A stretch of DNA of 64,000 nucleotides from Bacteroidaceae bacterium (GCA_017481745.1 JAFUOV010000018.1:124001-188000), one strand, 5' to 3'; positions 19,782 through 30,462 are shown, numbered from the stretch's first letter. The notes: generated by a model not told the origin, from the sequence alone. Program-made: numbers and translations.

Positions 19782-20945
19782 CTATTCTCGATTTTCAAAA
19801 AGGTAGGTATACAGACGACGGTCGGCATCTGACAGCTCTTTGTGGCGACGAGCCATTACGCGCTCGGCAATATCGAAGAAACGATTTAAGCCAACCTCGG
19901 TGAAGCCTTGAGCACCGCCTTCGCTGAATGAAGGAACGTATGTGCGAGGAAATCCCGCTCCGTATATATTGCATCCAACGCCTACGACGGTGGCTGTGTT
20001 GAACATGGTGTTGATGCCTGCCTTGCTGTGGTCGCCCATGATGGGTCCGCAGAATTGTAAGCCCGACTTGCGGAACGAGCGGGTGGGGTAGTTCCATACA
20101 CGCACCTCGGCATAGGTGTTCTTGAGGTTCGATGCTACGGTGTCGGCGCCGAGGTTGCACCATTCGCCTATTACTGCATTGCCCAAGAAACCATCGTGGG
20201 CTTTGTTGGAGTAGCCTATAAATACTACATTGTTGAGCTCGCCTCCCACTTTGCAGTATGGACCGAGGGTTGTAGGTCCGTATACCTTTGTGCCCATATT
20301 CAATACCGAGTGCTCGCACATTGCTAATGGACCACGTACGGCGCAAGTCTCCATGATTTCGGCATCCTTACCTATATATATAGGTCCGTTCTTGGTGTTG
20401 AGTGTGGCACATTCGACGGTTGCTCCTTCTTCTATAAAGAGCAGGCTGCTGTCGCCAATGAGGGTACATGTCCGGCTCAAAGGTGCCGAGGTGCGGTTGC
20501 GGGTAATGCGCTCGAAATCGGCACACAATTCCTTGCCGTTTTTGCCAAATATGTCGTAGGGGTAGCGTATTGCATCGGGTGTCTCGCAAGGGGTAGCTGT
20601 TTTTGAGGGGATGGTCTCGCCTGCAACAAACTCGCTACCGCGGTATGCCCATATCTCATTCTCGTCGGCAATGGCTTCGCCGGTTTCGAGATTGGCTATT
20701 TGATTGGCAAGCCCTTGTGTGGCAAGCAGGTGTCCGGCTATGAAAATATTATCCTCGGCGAGTCGGCAAGGATATTTTTCCGACAGATATGACTCGGTCT
20801 GGTATGAATAGTTACCCGGAAGTAATGCCTCCCATTTCTCGCGTAGTGTGTTTATGCCCACGCGCAAGTCGGCTATGGGGCGGGTAAATGTCAACGGCAG
20901 TAAGTTGCCATGCTCTGTGGTGGTGTCAAAAAGAATTATGTTCAT
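19782..20945 (-). CDS. GlmU-like sugar nucleotidyltransferase/acyltransferase (Bacteroidota type)
   Basis: 387 residues of the Bacteroidota 'alternative GlmU' family (TIGR03991-like), thought to supply UDP-N-acetylglucosamine for peptidoglycan and lipopolysaccharide. The N-terminal part has the nucleotidyltransferase-like start ILFDTTTEHGNLLPLTFTRPIADLRVG. From about residue 180 to 340 there is a left-handed beta-helix of hexapeptide repeats (for example GPIYIGKDAEIM, GPTTLGPYCKVGGELN, AVIGEWCNLGADT) with the acyltransferase-like GDHSKAGINTMFNTATVVG. It lies alone between a terminator and a divergent gene. The exact reaction is inferred from the family. Confidence 0.88.
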   Translation of the reverse strand: MNIILFDTTTEHGNLLPLTFTRPIADLRVGINTLREKWEALLPGNYSYQTESYLSEKYPCRLAEDNIFIAGHLLATQGLANQIANLETGEAIADENEIWAYRGSEFVAGETIPSKTATPCETPDAIRYPYDIFGKNGKELCADFERITRNRTSAPLSRTCTLIGDSSLLFIEEGATVECATLNTKNGPIYIGKDAEIMETCAVRGPLAMCEHSVLNMGTKVYGPTTLGPYCKVGGELNNVVFIGYSNKAHDGFLGNAVIGEWCNLGADTVASNLKNTYAEVRVWNYPTRSFRKSGLQFCGPIMGDHSKAGINTMFNTATVVGVGCNIYGAGFPRTYVPSFSEGGAQGFTEVGLNRFFDIAERVMARRHKELSDADRRLYTYLFENRE

Positions 20946-21052
20946 AATCGTATGTTGTTTGACGAGGATATGTCAAAATAGCTTATAGTCGCTCGTCGAG
21001 GTTAAACCATTTCTTGTGCGGGCTTGTTTTCTCTGTGTCGCAAACCGGCAGT

Positions 21053-21080
21053 CAAAGATAATAATTTTTTTGCTCCTCAA
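21053..21080 (-). promoter_or_regulatory. Promoter of the GlmU-like gene
   Basis: Minus-strand -7 element TATCTTTG (21053-21060); TTG at 21078-21080 gives 17 nt spacing, and another TTG at 21083-21085 gives 22 nt. It overlaps the leader of the divergent asparagine-synthetase-like gene, so the two could interfere. Confidence 0.6.
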
Positions 21081-21089
21081 TGCAATTTT

Positions 21090-22730
21090 ATGAGTGGAAT
21101 AGCAGGAATAGTAGGCGATGTAGATAATATCGAGTATCGTGTGGCGGCGATGTTGCGCAGTCAGGAACATCGGGGTTGTAATAATAATGGTTTTTGGGTA
21201 TCTTCTTTTGTCGACTCGCAGCTCGGCTTGGCGCATTGTGGCAGAGTTGTTAGTGAGATGGAGGAAGATGTGCATCAGCCCTACGTCGATGATGATACAT
21301 TGTTGGTTGTAGCGATAGAAGGCGAGGTGTATAACTATAAGGAGTTGCGCCGAGAATTGTCGGCACACTACACCTTTGCAACCGATAGCTCGGTAGAGGT
21401 TGTTTCCAAAGCCTATCACCGCTGGGGGCGGGAGTTCTTGCATCGGCTGGTGGGCGCTTTTGTTATAGTGATATATGATAGAGATAATGAGGTGCTGTTT
21501 CTGGCACGAGATAGATTTGGGGTCAAACCACTTTATTATGCAACACAACGAGGTTGCTTGTTTTTTTCGTCGGAGATACGCCCGTTGTTTGCAGCCGGAG
21601 TACATCGCAGCGTTTCGCCCGAGCGCTGGGCTGGATATATGCTCTACTCGTCGTATGGTGCAGCGTATAGCACCTTTTGGGATGGCGTACATCAGTTGCC
21701 TGCCGGGTTTTGGCTGGAGTATAACGGATACTCGTTGCACGAGCGTGCGTGGTATAGCTTGCAAGATGATGTAGCCGAGTTGTTGGCAGACTATGATGCC
21801 GGGCAGATGGCAGAACTTTTCGTCGACCGGATGGAGTGTTGCGCTGAGCAAAGCATGTCGGATGTGTCGTCTTGCGGGCTGCGTGTGGGAGGTCGGGTAG
21901 AAACACAGGCTTTACATGTTATAGCCTCGCGCGGGCAGCAGGTGTGGAAGGTGCACACCTTTACCGGCGATATAGATAGTGTGGACAATACTCCTTTGGC
22001 AACTCCTATCTGGGTAACAGCAGCGCATGCGGTAGAGGAGTTGGAACGGATGAATGTCTGGGTGGAAGAACCATTTGATGGCACCGAGTCGCTGGTACGC
22101 ACAGCGATGTTTCGTCGTATAAATCGCGATGGAGTGCGGGTAGTGTGCAGTGGCATAGGGCTCGATGTGTTGTGGCAGTACAATTGGGATATGAACGAGA
22201 TGCACTATAATTATCTGCAACAAAACTCGCTCTTCTCGCCCTCCTTTGTCGCTCTTGCCGAGCGACCCGACTATCTGCATCGCTTTGCCGACGAAGCCGA
22301 TAACCTGCGCTATCTCGACTTATATTACGAGCGGATACCACATATCCTGCGTTTCTTTGACCGCTCGGCAGCCGAGGCGGGAGTAACCCTACGCGCACCC
22401 TTTCTCGATGGTCGATTGGTCGCACTCTCTTTTGCGCTGCCTATGGCGAGCCACAAGCCTCGAAAGATGCTGTTTGATAATTGTATGGAGCGCCGCTACA
22501 ACTGCTCAATACGGCGCACTGCTACAAGCTCGATGTTGCCGTTGTGGATGAGTGGTGGCTTGAAAGAGTGGATGGGCGATGCCTTGAGTGACTTGCGCAA
22601 CAGCTCGGCGCGCGAGTGGTTTGATGTGTTGGAGTTAGACCGTATGTGGTCGCAATTTTGCGACGGTGCACCACTCGATATCGCCTTGCTGTGGAAGTGT
22701 GTTGCTTTGCATCGACAACTCTGTGTTTAG
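21090..22730 (+). CDS. Degenerate asparagine synthetase-like protein (probable pseudoenzyme)
   Basis: 546 residues with the full two-domain outline of AsnB: an N-terminal class II glutamine amidotransferase fold and a C-terminal PP-loop synthetase domain. Diagnostic scaffolds remain: MSGIAGIVGD, EGEVYNYKELR (78-87), LFLARDRFGVKPLYY (136-150), LRAPFLDGRLVALSFALP. The catalytic parts are altered: the nucleophile Cys after Met1 is Ser2; RGPD is RGCN (28-31); the PP-loop SGGxDS is SCGLRVGG (261-268); the GEGADE-like motif is SGIGLDV (354-360). It is unlikely to use glutamine or ATP in the normal way. The reading frame is intact, so it is conserved as a protein rather than decayed. The ATG at 21090 is chosen because MSGI aligns with the family's MCGI; an in-frame start at 21024 would add 22 residues without homology. 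Monocistronic by position. Confidence 0.8.
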   Translation: MSGIAGIVGDVDNIEYRVAAMLRSQEHRGCNNNGFWVSSFVDSQLGLAHCGRVVSEMEEDVHQPYVDDDTLLVVAIEGEVYNYKELRRELSAHYTFATDSSVEVVSKAYHRWGREFLHRLVGAFVIVIYDRDNEVLFLARDRFGVKPLYYATQRGCLFFSSEIRPLFAAGVHRSVSPERWAGYMLYSSYGAAYSTFWDGVHQLPAGFWLEYNGYSLHERAWYSLQDDVAELLADYDAGQMAELFVDRMECCAEQSMSDVSSCGLRVGGRVETQALHVIASRGQQVWKVHTFTGDIDSVDNTPLATPIWVTAAHAVEELERMNVWVEEPFDGTESLVRTAMFRRINRDGVRVVCSGIGLDVLWQYNWDMNEMHYNYLQQNSLFSPSFVALAERPDYLHRFADEADNLRYLDLYYERIPHILRFFDRSAAEAGVTLRAPFLDGRLVALSFALPMASHKPRKMLFDNCMERRYNCSIRRTATSSMLPLWMSGGLKEWMGDALSDLRNSSAREWFDVLELDRMWSQFCDGAPLDIALLWKCVALHRQLCV

Positions 22731-23039
22731 AGAAATAAAATCAATTTTTTATAAAACCTGATGGCAGCCCTAAAAGTTCTGCTGCAAGATGTGCTAATGG
22801 TTGTGGGTAAATAGGTTGAGATACTCTTGCAAAATCATTTAATCGCAAATTTGTGTTGAAAATGTTTGTTTTATAACGAATTAGTTCGTATCTTTGCCTC
22901 GCTTTTTCGCCCGAAATGAGCCGATATTTTCTCGTAATCAGTTGATTGTGTGAGAATAAAGGTGATTTTTGTGCGGAGTAACAATGTAGAAAGAGAAAAC
23001 TAATTTTATAACAAAACAAAGTATTAAAAAAGTTCTAAA
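22731..23039. other. Intergenic region and leader upstream of rpsL
   Basis: 309 bp between the asparagine-synthetase-like gene and rpsL. It contains the ribosomal promoter at 22866-22896 and a leader of about 135 nt. No hairpin followed by a T run was found after the upstream gene. A minus-strand ORF at 22741-23019 has no supporting features. Confidence 0.7.
22866..22896 (+). promoter_or_regulatory. Promoter of the str-S10-spc-alpha ribosomal array
   Basis: TTG at 22866-22868, 20-nt spacer, TATCTTTG at 22889-22896: a near-ideal Bacteroidota promoter. The predicted start near 22903 leaves a leader of about 137 nt before rpsL. It is the only strong promoter I see before the terminator at 41008-41035. 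Confidence 0.85.
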
Positions 23040-23444
23040 ATGCCTACAATTCAGCAATTAGTAAGAAAAGGAAGGGTTGTTTTGGAAGACAAGAGTAAAT
23101 CGCCTGCACTCGATTCATGTCCTCAACGTCGTGGCGTGTGCGTACGTGTTTACACTACTACTCCCAAAAAACCTAACTCGGCTATGCGTAAAGTAGCTCG
23201 TGTGCGCTTGACAAACGGTAAAGAGGTTAACTCTTATATCCCCGGTGAGGGTCATAACTTGCAAGAGCACTCGATAGTACTTGTTCGTGGCGGTCGTGTG
23301 AAAGACCTCCCCGGTGTACGTTATCACATCGTTCGTGGTACTCTCGATACAGCCGGTGTAAACGGTCGTTTGCAACGTCGCTCGAAATACGGAGCCAAGA
23401 GACCTAAAGCAGGTGCTGCCGCTGCGGCTAAAGGTAAAAAATAA
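23040..23444 (+). CDS. rpsL: 30S ribosomal protein S12
   Basis: 134 residues. S12 sits at the decoding centre. Seen: the streptomycin-site loop [15 protein letters not shown] with the conserved lysines, and [11 protein letters not shown] preceded by Asp, the residue that is methylthiolated in many bacteria. A short Ala/Lys tail ends the protein. First gene of the array; about four of its five glutamine codons are CAA. Confidence 0.99.
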   Translation: MPTIQQLVRKGRVVLEDKSKSPALDSCPQRRGVCVRVYTTTPKKPNSAMRKVARVRLTNGKEVNSYIPGEGHNLQEHSIVLVRGGRVKDLPGVRYHIVRGTLDTAGVNGRLQRRSKYGAKRPKAGAAAAAKGKK

Positions 23445-23604
23445 TACCGAGCCAAAAGTCAGTAAACAAAAATTCAAATCAAATTAGTGTTAAACGCAGG
23501 TTCGCGTTTTTTGGATAGGCTGATTGGGTTGAGTAAATAAGAGCAGAGGCTCTTGTTGAAGATGTAATAAGCAACCAAAAAAAGAACAAGATTTTAAAGT
23601 AAAA
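23445..23604 (+). promoter_or_regulatory. rpsL-rpsG intercistronic region with two hairpins
   Basis: 160 bp, much longer than any other gap in the array up to rpoA. Two small stems are visible: AAACGC/GCGTTT (23492-23497 with 23504-23509) followed by a T run, and AAGAGC/GCTCTT (23539-23544 with 23549-23554) with a 4-nt loop. In E. coli the equivalent rpsL-rpsG gap is the S7 autoregulatory site; a similar role here is inference. Confidence 0.45.
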
Positions 23605-24081
23605 ATGAGAAAAGCAAAACCTAAAAAACGGGTAGTATTACCAGATCCCGTTTTCAGCGATGTAAGGGTTACGAAATTCGTTAACCACTTGATGTATGAT
23701 GGCAAGAAAAATACTGCCTATACAATCTTTTACGGCGCATTGGAGATTGTGAAGTCAAAAATGCCTAACGAAGAAAAGTCAGCTCTCGAAATCTGGAAGA
23801 AAGCTCTCGAGAATGTAACTCCTCAAGTAGAGGTAAAATCACGTCGTATCGGTGGTGCAACATTCCAAGTACCTACTGATATTCGCCCCGACCGCAAAGA
23901 GTCGATTTCAATGAAAAACCTTATTAACTACTCTCGTAAAAGAGGCGGCAAAACAATGGCAGACAAATTGGCTGCTGAGATTGTAGACGCTTTCAACGAG
24001 CAAGGTGGTGCATTCAAACGTAAAGAGGATATGCACAAAATGGCTGAGGCTAACCGTGCTTTCGCTCACTTCAGATTCTAA
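23605..24081 (+). CDS. rpsG: 30S ribosomal protein S7
   Basis: 158 residues. Primary 16S rRNA-binding protein that nucleates the 30S head. Starts [15 protein letters not shown], contains the family segment [24 protein letters not shown] and ends [12 protein letters not shown]. Followed 27 bp later by fusA. Confidence 0.99.
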   Translation: MRKAKPKKRVVLPDPVFSDVRVTKFVNHLMYDGKKNTAYTIFYGALEIVKSKMPNEEKSALEIWKKALENVTPQVEVKSRRIGGATFQVPTDIRPDRKESISMKNLINYSRKRGGKTMADKLAAEIVDAFNEQGGAFKRKEDMHKMAEANRAFAHFRF

Positions 24082-24108
24082 TTTATCAATTCATTAAGGA
24101 AAAAGAAA

Positions 24109-26232
24109 ATGGCTAGTTCTGATGCACAATTGAAATATACCAGAAACATTGGTATTATGGCGCACATCGATGCCGGTAAAACAACCACATCTGAGCGTAT
24201 TCTTTTCTATACCGGTCTTACTCACAAAATTGGTGAGGTGCACGATGGTGCTGCTACTATGGACCGGATGGAGCAAGAGCAAGAGCGTGGTATTACCATT
24301 CAATCGGCTGCTACAACCACATTCTGGAATTATCGTGATGAGAAATATAAAATCAACTTGATCGACACCCCGGGACACGTTGACTTTACTGTAGAGGTAG
24401 AGCGTTCGTTGCGTGTACTTGACGGTGCCGTTGCTGCTTTCTGTGCCGTAGGTGGTGTTGAGCCCCAATCGGAAACTGTATGGCGCCAAGCTGATAAATA
24501 CAACGTTCCTCGTATCGGTTATGTGAACAAAATGGACCGTTCGGGTGCCAACTTCTTCGAGGTGGTTCGTCAGCTCAAAGAGGTACTCGGTGCCAATCCC
24601 TGTCCCATCCAAATTCCTATCGGTGCAGAGGAGACTTTCAAGGGCGTAGTTGACCTCGTTACAATGAAAGCCATTGTATGGAACGACGAGTCTATGGGTG
24701 CCGCTTACGAGGAGACTGAAATCCCCGCTTCATTGCAAGACGAAGCCGAAGAGTGGCGTGAGAAAATGTTGGAAGCTATCGCCGAGTGCGACGAAGAGTT
24801 GATGGAGAAGTATTTTGACGATCCTTCAACAATCACAGAGGACGAAATTCGTGCTGCTATCCGCAAGGGTACACTCTCGATGTCAATCGTTCCTATGGTA
24901 TGTGGTTCTTCGTTCAAGAACAAAGGTGTGCAAACACTCCTCAACTCGGTATGTGCTTACCTCCCCAGCCCCGCCGATACTCCCGCAGTAGAAGGTCATC
25001 CCCTTGATGATGCTGATGCAGTAATCACACGTCAACCCCTTTCTACCGAGCCTATGTGTGCGTTGGCATTTAAGATTGCTACCGACCCCTATGTAGGTCG
25101 TTTGTGCTTCTTCCGCGTATACTCAGGTGAGATGGTAGCCGGTACATACATTCTCAATTCACGTTCGGGTAAGAAAGAGCGCGTATCGCGTCTTTTCCAA
25201 ATGCACTCAAACAAGCAAAACCCCAAAGAAGTAATCGGTTGTGGTGATATCGGTGCTGGTGTAGGTTTCAAAGATATCCGTACAGGTGATACACTTTGTG
25301 CCGAAGATGCACCCATCATCCTCGAGGCTATGGACTTCCCCGAGCCCGTTATCGGTATCGCAGTAGAGCCCAAAACTCAAAAAGACCTTGACAAACTCGG
25401 TGTTGGTTTGCAAAAATTGGCAGAGGAAGACCCCACATTCCGCGTACAAAGCAACGAGGAAACCGGTCAAACCGTTATCAGCGGTATGGGTGAGCTCCAC
25501 TTGGATATCATTATCGACCGTCTCCGTCGTGAATTTAAGGTAGAGTGTAACCAAGGTCGTCCTCAAGTTACATACAAAGAGGCTATCACAACAGCCGTTG
25601 AACACCGCGAGGCATTCAAGAAACAATCGGGTGGTCGTGGTAAATTCGCCGTTATCGTTGTACGCATTGAGCCCGCAGATCCCGGCTTCGAGGGCAATCT
25701 CCAATTCGTTGACGAGGTTAAGGGTGGTAACATCCCCAAAGAGTTTATCCCTGCAATCCAAAAAGGTTTCACAAATGCAATGAAGACCGGTGTATTGGCA
25801 GGCTTCCCCTTGGACTCACTCAAGGTAACTGTTATCGACGGTCAATATCACCCCGTTGACTCTGACCAATTGTCATTTGAGTTGTGTGCTATCCAAGCAT
25901 TCAAAGAGGCATGCGCCAAAGCACGTCCCGTATTGCTCGAGCCTATCATGAAGGTAGAGGTGGTAACACCCGAAGAGAGCATGGGTGATGTAATCTCCGA
26001 CCTCAACAAGCGTCGTGGTCAAGTAGAAGGCATGGAGTCGAGCCGTTCAGGTGCACGCATTGTGAAAGCCAAAACACCTCTTGCCGAGATGTTCGGTTAT
26101 GTAACAGCATTGCGTACCATCACTTCGGGTCGTGCAACTTCAACCATGTCGTTCTCACACTACGATGAGGTGAGCTCGTCAATCGCCAAGACAGTATTGG
26201 CAGAAGTAAACGGTCGTGTTGACTTATTGTAA
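24109..26232 (+). CDS. fusA: Elongation factor G
   Basis: 707-residue translocation GTPase. Seen: G1 AHIDAGKTT (18-26), switch [13 protein letters not shown]3 DTPGHVD, G4 NKMD, and the C-terminal domain IV/V sequences (for example [31 protein letters not shown]). Unlike the E. coli str operon, no tuf follows; rpsJ starts 22 bp downstream, joining str to S10. About 27 of 28 glutamine codons are CAA by eye. Confidence 0.99.
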   Translation: MASSDAQLKYTRNIGIMAHIDAGKTTTSERILFYTGLTHKIGEVHDGAATMDRMEQEQERGITIQSAATTTFWNYRDEKYKINLIDTPGHVDFTVEVERSLRVLDGAVAAFCAVGGVEPQSETVWRQADKYNVPRIGYVNKMDRSGANFFEVVRQLKEVLGANPCPIQIPIGAEETFKGVVDLVTMKAIVWNDESMGAAYEETEIPASLQDEAEEWREKMLEAIAECDEELMEKYFDDPSTITEDEIRAAIRKGTLSMSIVPMVCGSSFKNKGVQTLLNSVCAYLPSPADTPAVEGHPLDDADAVITRQPLSTEPMCALAFKIATDPYVGRLCFFRVYSGEMVAGTYILNSRSGKKERVSRLFQMHSNKQNPKEVIGCGDIGAGVGFKDIRTGDTLCAEDAPIILEAMDFPEPVIGIAVEPKTQKDLDKLGVGLQKLAEEDPTFRVQSNEETGQTVISGMGELHLDIIIDRLRREFKVECNQGRPQVTYKEAITTAVEHREAFKKQSGGRGKFAVIVVRIEPADPGFEGNLQFVDEVKGGNIPKEFIPAIQKGFTNAMKTGVLAGFPLDSLKVTVIDGQYHPVDSDQLSFELCAIQAFKEACAKARPVLLEPIMKVEVVTPEESMGDVISDLNKRRGQVEGMESSRSGARIVKAKTPLAEMFGYVTALRTITSGRATSTMSFSHYDEVSSSIAKTVLAEVNGRVDLL

Positions 26233-26254
26233 AAAATAGTAGCATAAAAATAAT

Positions 26255-26560
26255 ATGGATCAAAAAATCAGAATTAAACTGAAATCTTACGATCACAACT
26301 TGGTAGATAAATCTTCCAAAAAGATCGTAGATGCTGTGAAAGCCACAGGCGCATCGTGGAAAGGTCCTGTACCCCTACCCACACACAAGCGTATCTTCAC
26401 AGTGAACCGCTCTACCTTCGTAAACAAAAAATCGAGAGAGCAATTTGAATTGTGTTCGTACAAACGCCTCATCGACATCTATGGCTCAACTACTCAAACT
26501 GTAGATGCCTTGATGAAACTGGAATTGCCCAGCGGTGTACATGTAGAAATTAAAGTGTAA
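26255..26560 (+). CDS. rpsJ: 30S ribosomal protein S10
   Basis: 101 residues; 30S head protein that also serves as NusE in antitermination. Starts [20 protein letters not shown], has [17 protein letters not shown] and ends VEIKV. The first gene of the classical S10 cluster, here co-directional with fusA and without a separate promoter. Confidence 0.99.
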   Translation: MDQKIRIKLKSYDHNLVDKSSKKIVDAVKATGASWKGPVPLPTHKRIFTVNRSTFVNKKSREQFELCSYKRLIDIYGSTTQTVDALMKLELPSGVHVEIKV

Positions 26561-26587
26561 TTACAACATTATTAACAAAGTAAAGAA

Positions 26588-27202
26588 ATGCCAGGATTAT
26601 TAGGAAAGAAAATCGGAATGACCTCCGTTTTCAGTGAGGGTAAGAATGTACCCTGCACAGTTATCGAAGTTGGTCCTTGCGTAGTTACTCAAGTGAAGAC
26701 TGTTGAGACAGACGGTTATGAGGCTGTTCAAGTTGGTTTCATGGACAAAAAAGACAAACACACCAACAAGCCCGAAGCCGGTCACTTCAAAAAAGCAGGA
26801 GTAACACCCAAGAGACACTTGGCCGAGTTCAAAGATTTTGAGACTGAGTACAAGCTTGGTGACGAAATTGGTGTAGACCTTTTCGCCGACACAGCCTATG
26901 TAACAGTTGTTGGTACCTCAAAGGGTAAAGGTTTCCAAGGCGTAGTAAAACGCCATGGTTTCGGTGGTGTTGGTCAAACAACCCACGGTCAACACAACCG
27001 TCTGCGTGCTCCCGGTTCTATCGGTGCATGTTCATACCCCGCACGTGTATTCAAAGGTACTCGTATGGCCGGTCAAATGGGTAACGAACGCGTAACAGTG
27101 CAAAACCTTCAAGTGTTAAATGTAATGCCGGAGCACAACCTCCTCGTTATCAAAGGTTCGGTTCCCGGTTGTAAAGGTTCAATCGTAATAATTGAAAAGT
27201 AA
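26588..27202 (+). CDS. rplC: 50S ribosomal protein L3
   Basis: 204 residues, early 50S assembly protein near the peptidyl transferase centre. Seen: [13 protein letters not shown] at the start and [18 protein letters not shown], the loop holding the conserved Gln/His region. Its stop overlaps the start of rplD (TAATG), so the two are probably translationally coupled. Confidence 0.99.
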   Translation: MPGLLGKKIGMTSVFSEGKNVPCTVIEVGPCVVTQVKTVETDGYEAVQVGFMDKKDKHTNKPEAGHFKKAGVTPKRHLAEFKDFETEYKLGDEIGVDLFADTAYVTVVGTSKGKGFQGVVKRHGFGGVGQTTHGQHNRLRAPGSIGACSYPARVFKGTRMAGQMGNERVTVQNLQVLNVMPEHNLLVIKGSVPGCKGSIVIIEK

Positions 27203-27822
27203 TGGAACTGAGCGTATATAACATCCAGGGTAAAGACACCGGCAAAAAGGTGACTTTGAACGATACCGTATTCGGTGTTGAGCCCAACGACCACGCCATT
27301 TACTTGGACGTAAAACAATTCCTTGCTAACCAACGTCAAGGAACACACAAATCGAAAGAGAGAAGCGAAATCTCGGGTAGTACTCGTAAATTGCACAAGC
27401 AAAAAGGTACCGGTGGTGCTCGTATAGGCGATATCAACTCACCCGTATTGGTAGGTGGTGGTCGCGTATTCGGTCCCAAACCCCGCGATTACCGTTTCAA
27501 ACTCAACAAAAAAGTAAAAGCGTTGGCTCGCAAATCTGCGCTCACTTACAAAGCGCAAGAGAACGCCATCGTTGTTGTAGAGGACTTCTCTTTTGAGGCT
27601 CCCAAGACTAAAGACTTCGTAGCTTTGACACAAAATTTGCAAGTTGCTGATAAAAAGCTCGTTTTGGTTTTGTCAGAACAAAATAAAAACGTATATTTGT
27701 CGGCTCGTAATTTGACAAAAGCTCGAGTGATAACTATCTCGGACCTCAACACATACAATGTGCTTGATAATAAAGCACTTGTGCTTACAGAGAGTGCCTT
27801 GGCAGCTATCAACCAATTTTAA
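27202..27822 (+). CDS. rplD: 50S ribosomal protein L4
   Basis: 206 residues; binds 23S rRNA and lines the exit tunnel; in E. coli it autoregulates the S10 operon. The tunnel loop [19 protein letters not shown] and [25 protein letters not shown] are visible. It begins on the last base of the rplC stop. About nine of ten glutamine codons are CAA, the last gene of the array with this bias. Confidence 0.99.
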   Translation: MELSVYNIQGKDTGKKVTLNDTVFGVEPNDHAIYLDVKQFLANQRQGTHKSKERSEISGSTRKLHKQKGTGGARIGDINSPVLVGGGRVFGPKPRDYRFKLNKKVKALARKSALTYKAQENAIVVVEDFSFEAPKTKDFVALTQNLQVADKKLVLVLSEQNKNVYLSARNLTKARVITISDLNTYNVLDNKALVLTESALAAINQF

Positions 27823-27841
27823 TGTATAGGAGGCAAAAACG

Positions 27842-28132
27842 ATGGGAATCATTATAAAACCTATAGTAACTGAGAAAATGACACGAGTAAGCGAAAAGTA
27901 TAACCGCTTCGCTTTCCGTGTTGAGCTCAAAGCTACCAAGCCCGAAATTAAAGACGCAGTAGAGAAACTCTACGGCGTTAAAGTCGTTGCTGTTAACACC
28001 ATGATTGTAGCCGGTAAAAACAAAAGCCGCTACACCAAATCGGGTATCATCGAAGGTCGCACAGCAACCTACAAGAAAGCCTTGGTAACAGTAAAAGAAG
28101 GTGAAACGATAGATTTTTTCAGCAATATTTAA
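27842..28132 (+). CDS. rplW: 50S ribosomal protein L23
   Basis: 96 residues at the tunnel exit, the docking site for trigger factor and SRP. Seen: [28 protein letters not shown], and a loop with [19 protein letters not shown]. No glutamine in the protein, so it does not help place the codon switch. Confidence 0.99.
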   Translation: MGIIIKPIVTEKMTRVSEKYNRFAFRVELKATKPEIKDAVEKLYGVKVVAVNTMIVAGKNKSRYTKSGIIEGRTATYKKALVTVKEGETIDFFSNI

Positions 28133-28138
28133 TAAATA

Positions 28139-28963
28139 ATGGCAGTACGTAAACTAAAGCCCACTACACCGGGGCAGAGACACAAAGTTATAGGTGCATT
28201 CGATAAAATCACTGCTAGTGCACCTGAAAAGTCTCTTATTGTTGGTAAGAGAAAAACAGGTGGTCGCAACAGCGAAGGTCACCTTACCATGCGTTACATC
28301 GGTGGCGGTCATAAAAGACGTTACAGATTTATCGACTTTAAGAGAGAGAAAGACGGTGTACCCGCAGTAGTAAAAACAATCGAATACGATCCCAACCGTT
28401 CGGCTCGTATCGCATTGCTTTTCTATGTTGACGGTGAAAAACGTTATATTATTGCACCCAACGGTTTGGAAGTTGGCATGACAGTAATGAGTGGTTCAAA
28501 TGCAGCTCCTGAGGTTGGTAACTGTCTTCCCTTGAAAGACATACCCGTAGGTACTGTAATCCACAACATCGAGTTGCGCCCCGGACAAGGTGCCTTCATG
28601 GTACGCTCGGCCGGTACTTTCGCCCAGTTGACTTCGAAAGAAGGTAATTATGCAATTATCAAATTGCCTTCAGGTGAAACACGCAAAGTTTTGGCTACTT
28701 GCAAAGCCACTATCGGTAGTGTAGGTAACTCAGACCACGCTCTTGAGCAATCGGGTAAAGCCGGTCGTTCACGCTGGTTGGGTCGTCGTCCTCGCAACCG
28801 TGGTGTTGTTATGAACCCTGTTGATCACCCCATGGGTGGTGGTGAAGGTCGTGCATCAGGTGGTCACCCCAGATCACGCAAGGGACTCTATGCTAAGGGT
28901 CTGAAGACACGCGCACCGAAGAAACAGTCTTCAAAATATATTATTGAGAGAAGAAAGAAGTAA
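28139..28963 (+). CDS. rplB: 50S ribosomal protein L2
   Basis: 274 residues; joins the subunits and supports the peptidyl transferase centre. Seen: [21 protein letters not shown], and [14 protein letters not shown], which holds the conserved functional histidine. Glutamine codons are mixed (about three CAG and two CAA), the first mixed gene of the array. Confidence 0.99.
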   Translation: MAVRKLKPTTPGQRHKVIGAFDKITASAPEKSLIVGKRKTGGRNSEGHLTMRYIGGGHKRRYRFIDFKREKDGVPAVVKTIEYDPNRSARIALLFYVDGEKRYIIAPNGLEVGMTVMSGSNAAPEVGNCLPLKDIPVGTVIHNIELRPGQGAFMVRSAGTFAQLTSKEGNYAIIKLPSGETRKVLATCKATIGSVGNSDHALEQSGKAGRSRWLGRRPRNRGVVMNPVDHPMGGGEGRASGGHPRSRKGLYAKGLKTRAPKKQSSKYIIERRKK

Positions 28964-28989
28964 TAACAGGATTAATTTTTTGAAATAAT

Positions 28990-29259
28990 ATGAGTCGTTC
29001 ATTAAAGAAAGGTCCGTATATCAATGTGAAATTGGAGAGCAAAGTGCTTGCCATGAACGAGAGCGGTAAGAAATCGGTCATCAAGTCTTGGGCTCGTGCT
29101 TCTATGATTTCTCCCGATTTTGTGGGACACACAATAGCTGTTCATAACGGAAATAAATTTATCCCTGTTTACGTAACCGAGAACATGGTAGGTCACAAGT
29201 TGGGCGAGTTTGCTCCTACACGTACATTCCGTGGTCACTCAGGTAACCGTAAAAAGTAA
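28990..29259 (+). CDS. rpsS: 30S ribosomal protein S19
   Basis: 89 residues, 30S head. Starts [19 protein letters not shown] and has the family core [19 protein letters not shown]. Twenty-six bp after rplB. Confidence 0.99.
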   Translation: MSRSLKKGPYINVKLESKVLAMNESGKKSVIKSWARASMISPDFVGHTIAVHNGNKFIPVYVTENMVGHKLGEFAPTRTFRGHSGNRKK

Positions 29260-29296
29260 GCAGGTTATTAAAAATTGAATTAAATAATAATATATA

Positions 29297-29716
29297 ATGG
29301 GAGCAAGAAAAAAAATAGCTGCTGACAAGAAAAAAGAGGCTCGCAAAAGTCTGTATTTTGCCAGTGCGAGAAACATTCCCTCGTCACCCCGCAAAATGCG
29401 CCTTGTTGCTGACATGGTCCGCGGAATGGAAGTCGGACGTGCATTGGGTGTCTTGAAGTTCTCTACAAAAGCTGCTTCTGCCAACGTTGAGAAACTGTTG
29501 CGCTCTGCTATCGCAAACTGGGAGCAGAAAAACGATCGTAAAGCTGAGAACGGAGAACTCTACATCTCACAGATATTTGTAGACGAGGCACGCACACTTT
29601 ATCGTATGCGTCCCGCACCCCAGGGTCGCGGATACAGAATCCGTAAGCGTTCTAACCACGTGACAATCTACGTGGATACAAAAGTAAGTAATGACAATCA
29701 AAAGGTAGAAGAGTAA
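29297..29716 (+). CDS. rplV: 50S ribosomal protein L22
   Basis: 139 residues, longer than the 110 of E. coli because of a Lys-rich N-terminal extension ([18 protein letters not shown]). The hairpin that lines the exit tunnel is in [28 protein letters not shown]. Its stop overlaps the rpsC start (TAATG), indicating coupling. Confidence 0.98.
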   Translation: MGARKKIAADKKKEARKSLYFASARNIPSSPRKMRLVADMVRGMEVGRALGVLKFSTKAASANVEKLLRSAIANWEQKNDRKAENGELYISQIFVDEARTLYRMRPAPQGRGYRIRKRSNHVTIYVDTKVSNDNQKVEE

Positions 29717-30441
29717 TGGGACAGAAGGTTAATCCGATTAGCAATCGCTTAGGTATCATCAGAGGATGGGATTCCAACTGGTACGGTGGTAAAAACTACG
29801 GTGACGCATTGGTTGAGGATTCAAAAATCAGAAAGTATCTTGACGTTCGTCTCGCTAAAGCAAGCGTATCGAAAATTGTCATTGAGCGCACTTTGAAGTT
29901 GGTGACTATCACCATCTGCACTGCAAAACCCGGTTTTATCATCGGTAAAGGCGGTCAAGAGGTAGATAAGTTGAAAGAGGAATTGAAAAAAATCACTGAT
30001 AAAGAGATTCAAATCAATATCTTCGAGGTTAAGAAACCCGACTTGGATGCAAACATTGTTGGTAACAACATTGCACGTCAGGTTGAGGGTAAAATCGCAT
30101 ATCGTCGCGCTATCAAGTCGGCTATTGCAAATGCAATGCGTAATGGCGCTGAAGGTATTAAGGTTTTGATTTCAGGACGTTTGAATGGTGCTGAGATGGC
30201 ACGTTCAGAGATGTACAAAGAGGGTCGTACACCCTTGCATACATTCCGTGCCGACATAGACTACTGTCAGACAGAAGCTTTGACAAAAGTAGGTCTGCTT
30301 GGTATTAAGGTTTGGATTTGCCGTGGCGAGGTATACGGTAAGAAAGATTTGGCTCCTAACTTCACACAAGGTAAGGAGGGCAACTTCAACAACCAGGCTG
30401 GTGGAAGAAACTTCAAACGTAAGAAAAACAATAATCGCTAA
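29716..30441 (+). CDS. rpsC: 30S ribosomal protein S3
   Basis: 241 residues at the mRNA entry channel. Seen: [22 protein letters not shown], the KH-domain motif [14 protein letters not shown], and the C-terminal half with [18 protein letters not shown] and [13 protein letters not shown] Lys/Asn-rich tail follows. Its glutamine codons are still mixed. Confidence 0.99.
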   Translation: MGQKVNPISNRLGIIRGWDSNWYGGKNYGDALVEDSKIRKYLDVRLAKASVSKIVIERTLKLVTITICTAKPGFIIGKGGQEVDKLKEELKKITDKEIQINIFEVKKPDLDANIVGNNIARQVEGKIAYRRAIKSAIANAMRNGAEGIKVLISGRLNGAEMARSEMYKEGRTPLHTFRADIDYCQTEALTKVGLLGIKVWICRGEVYGKKDLAPNFTQGKEGNFNNQAGGRNFKRKKNNNR

Positions 30442-30462
30442 CGAATTTGAATTTCAAGAATT

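Noticed and set aside
22741-23019. 92-residue minus-strand ORF between the asparagine-synthetase-like gene and rpsL
   Set aside because: It covers the strong rpsL promoter and shows no features; AT-rich intergenic DNA.
24109-26254. tuf expected after fusA
   Set aside because: rpsJ follows fusA directly after 22 bp; no elongation factor Tu sequence is in the window.
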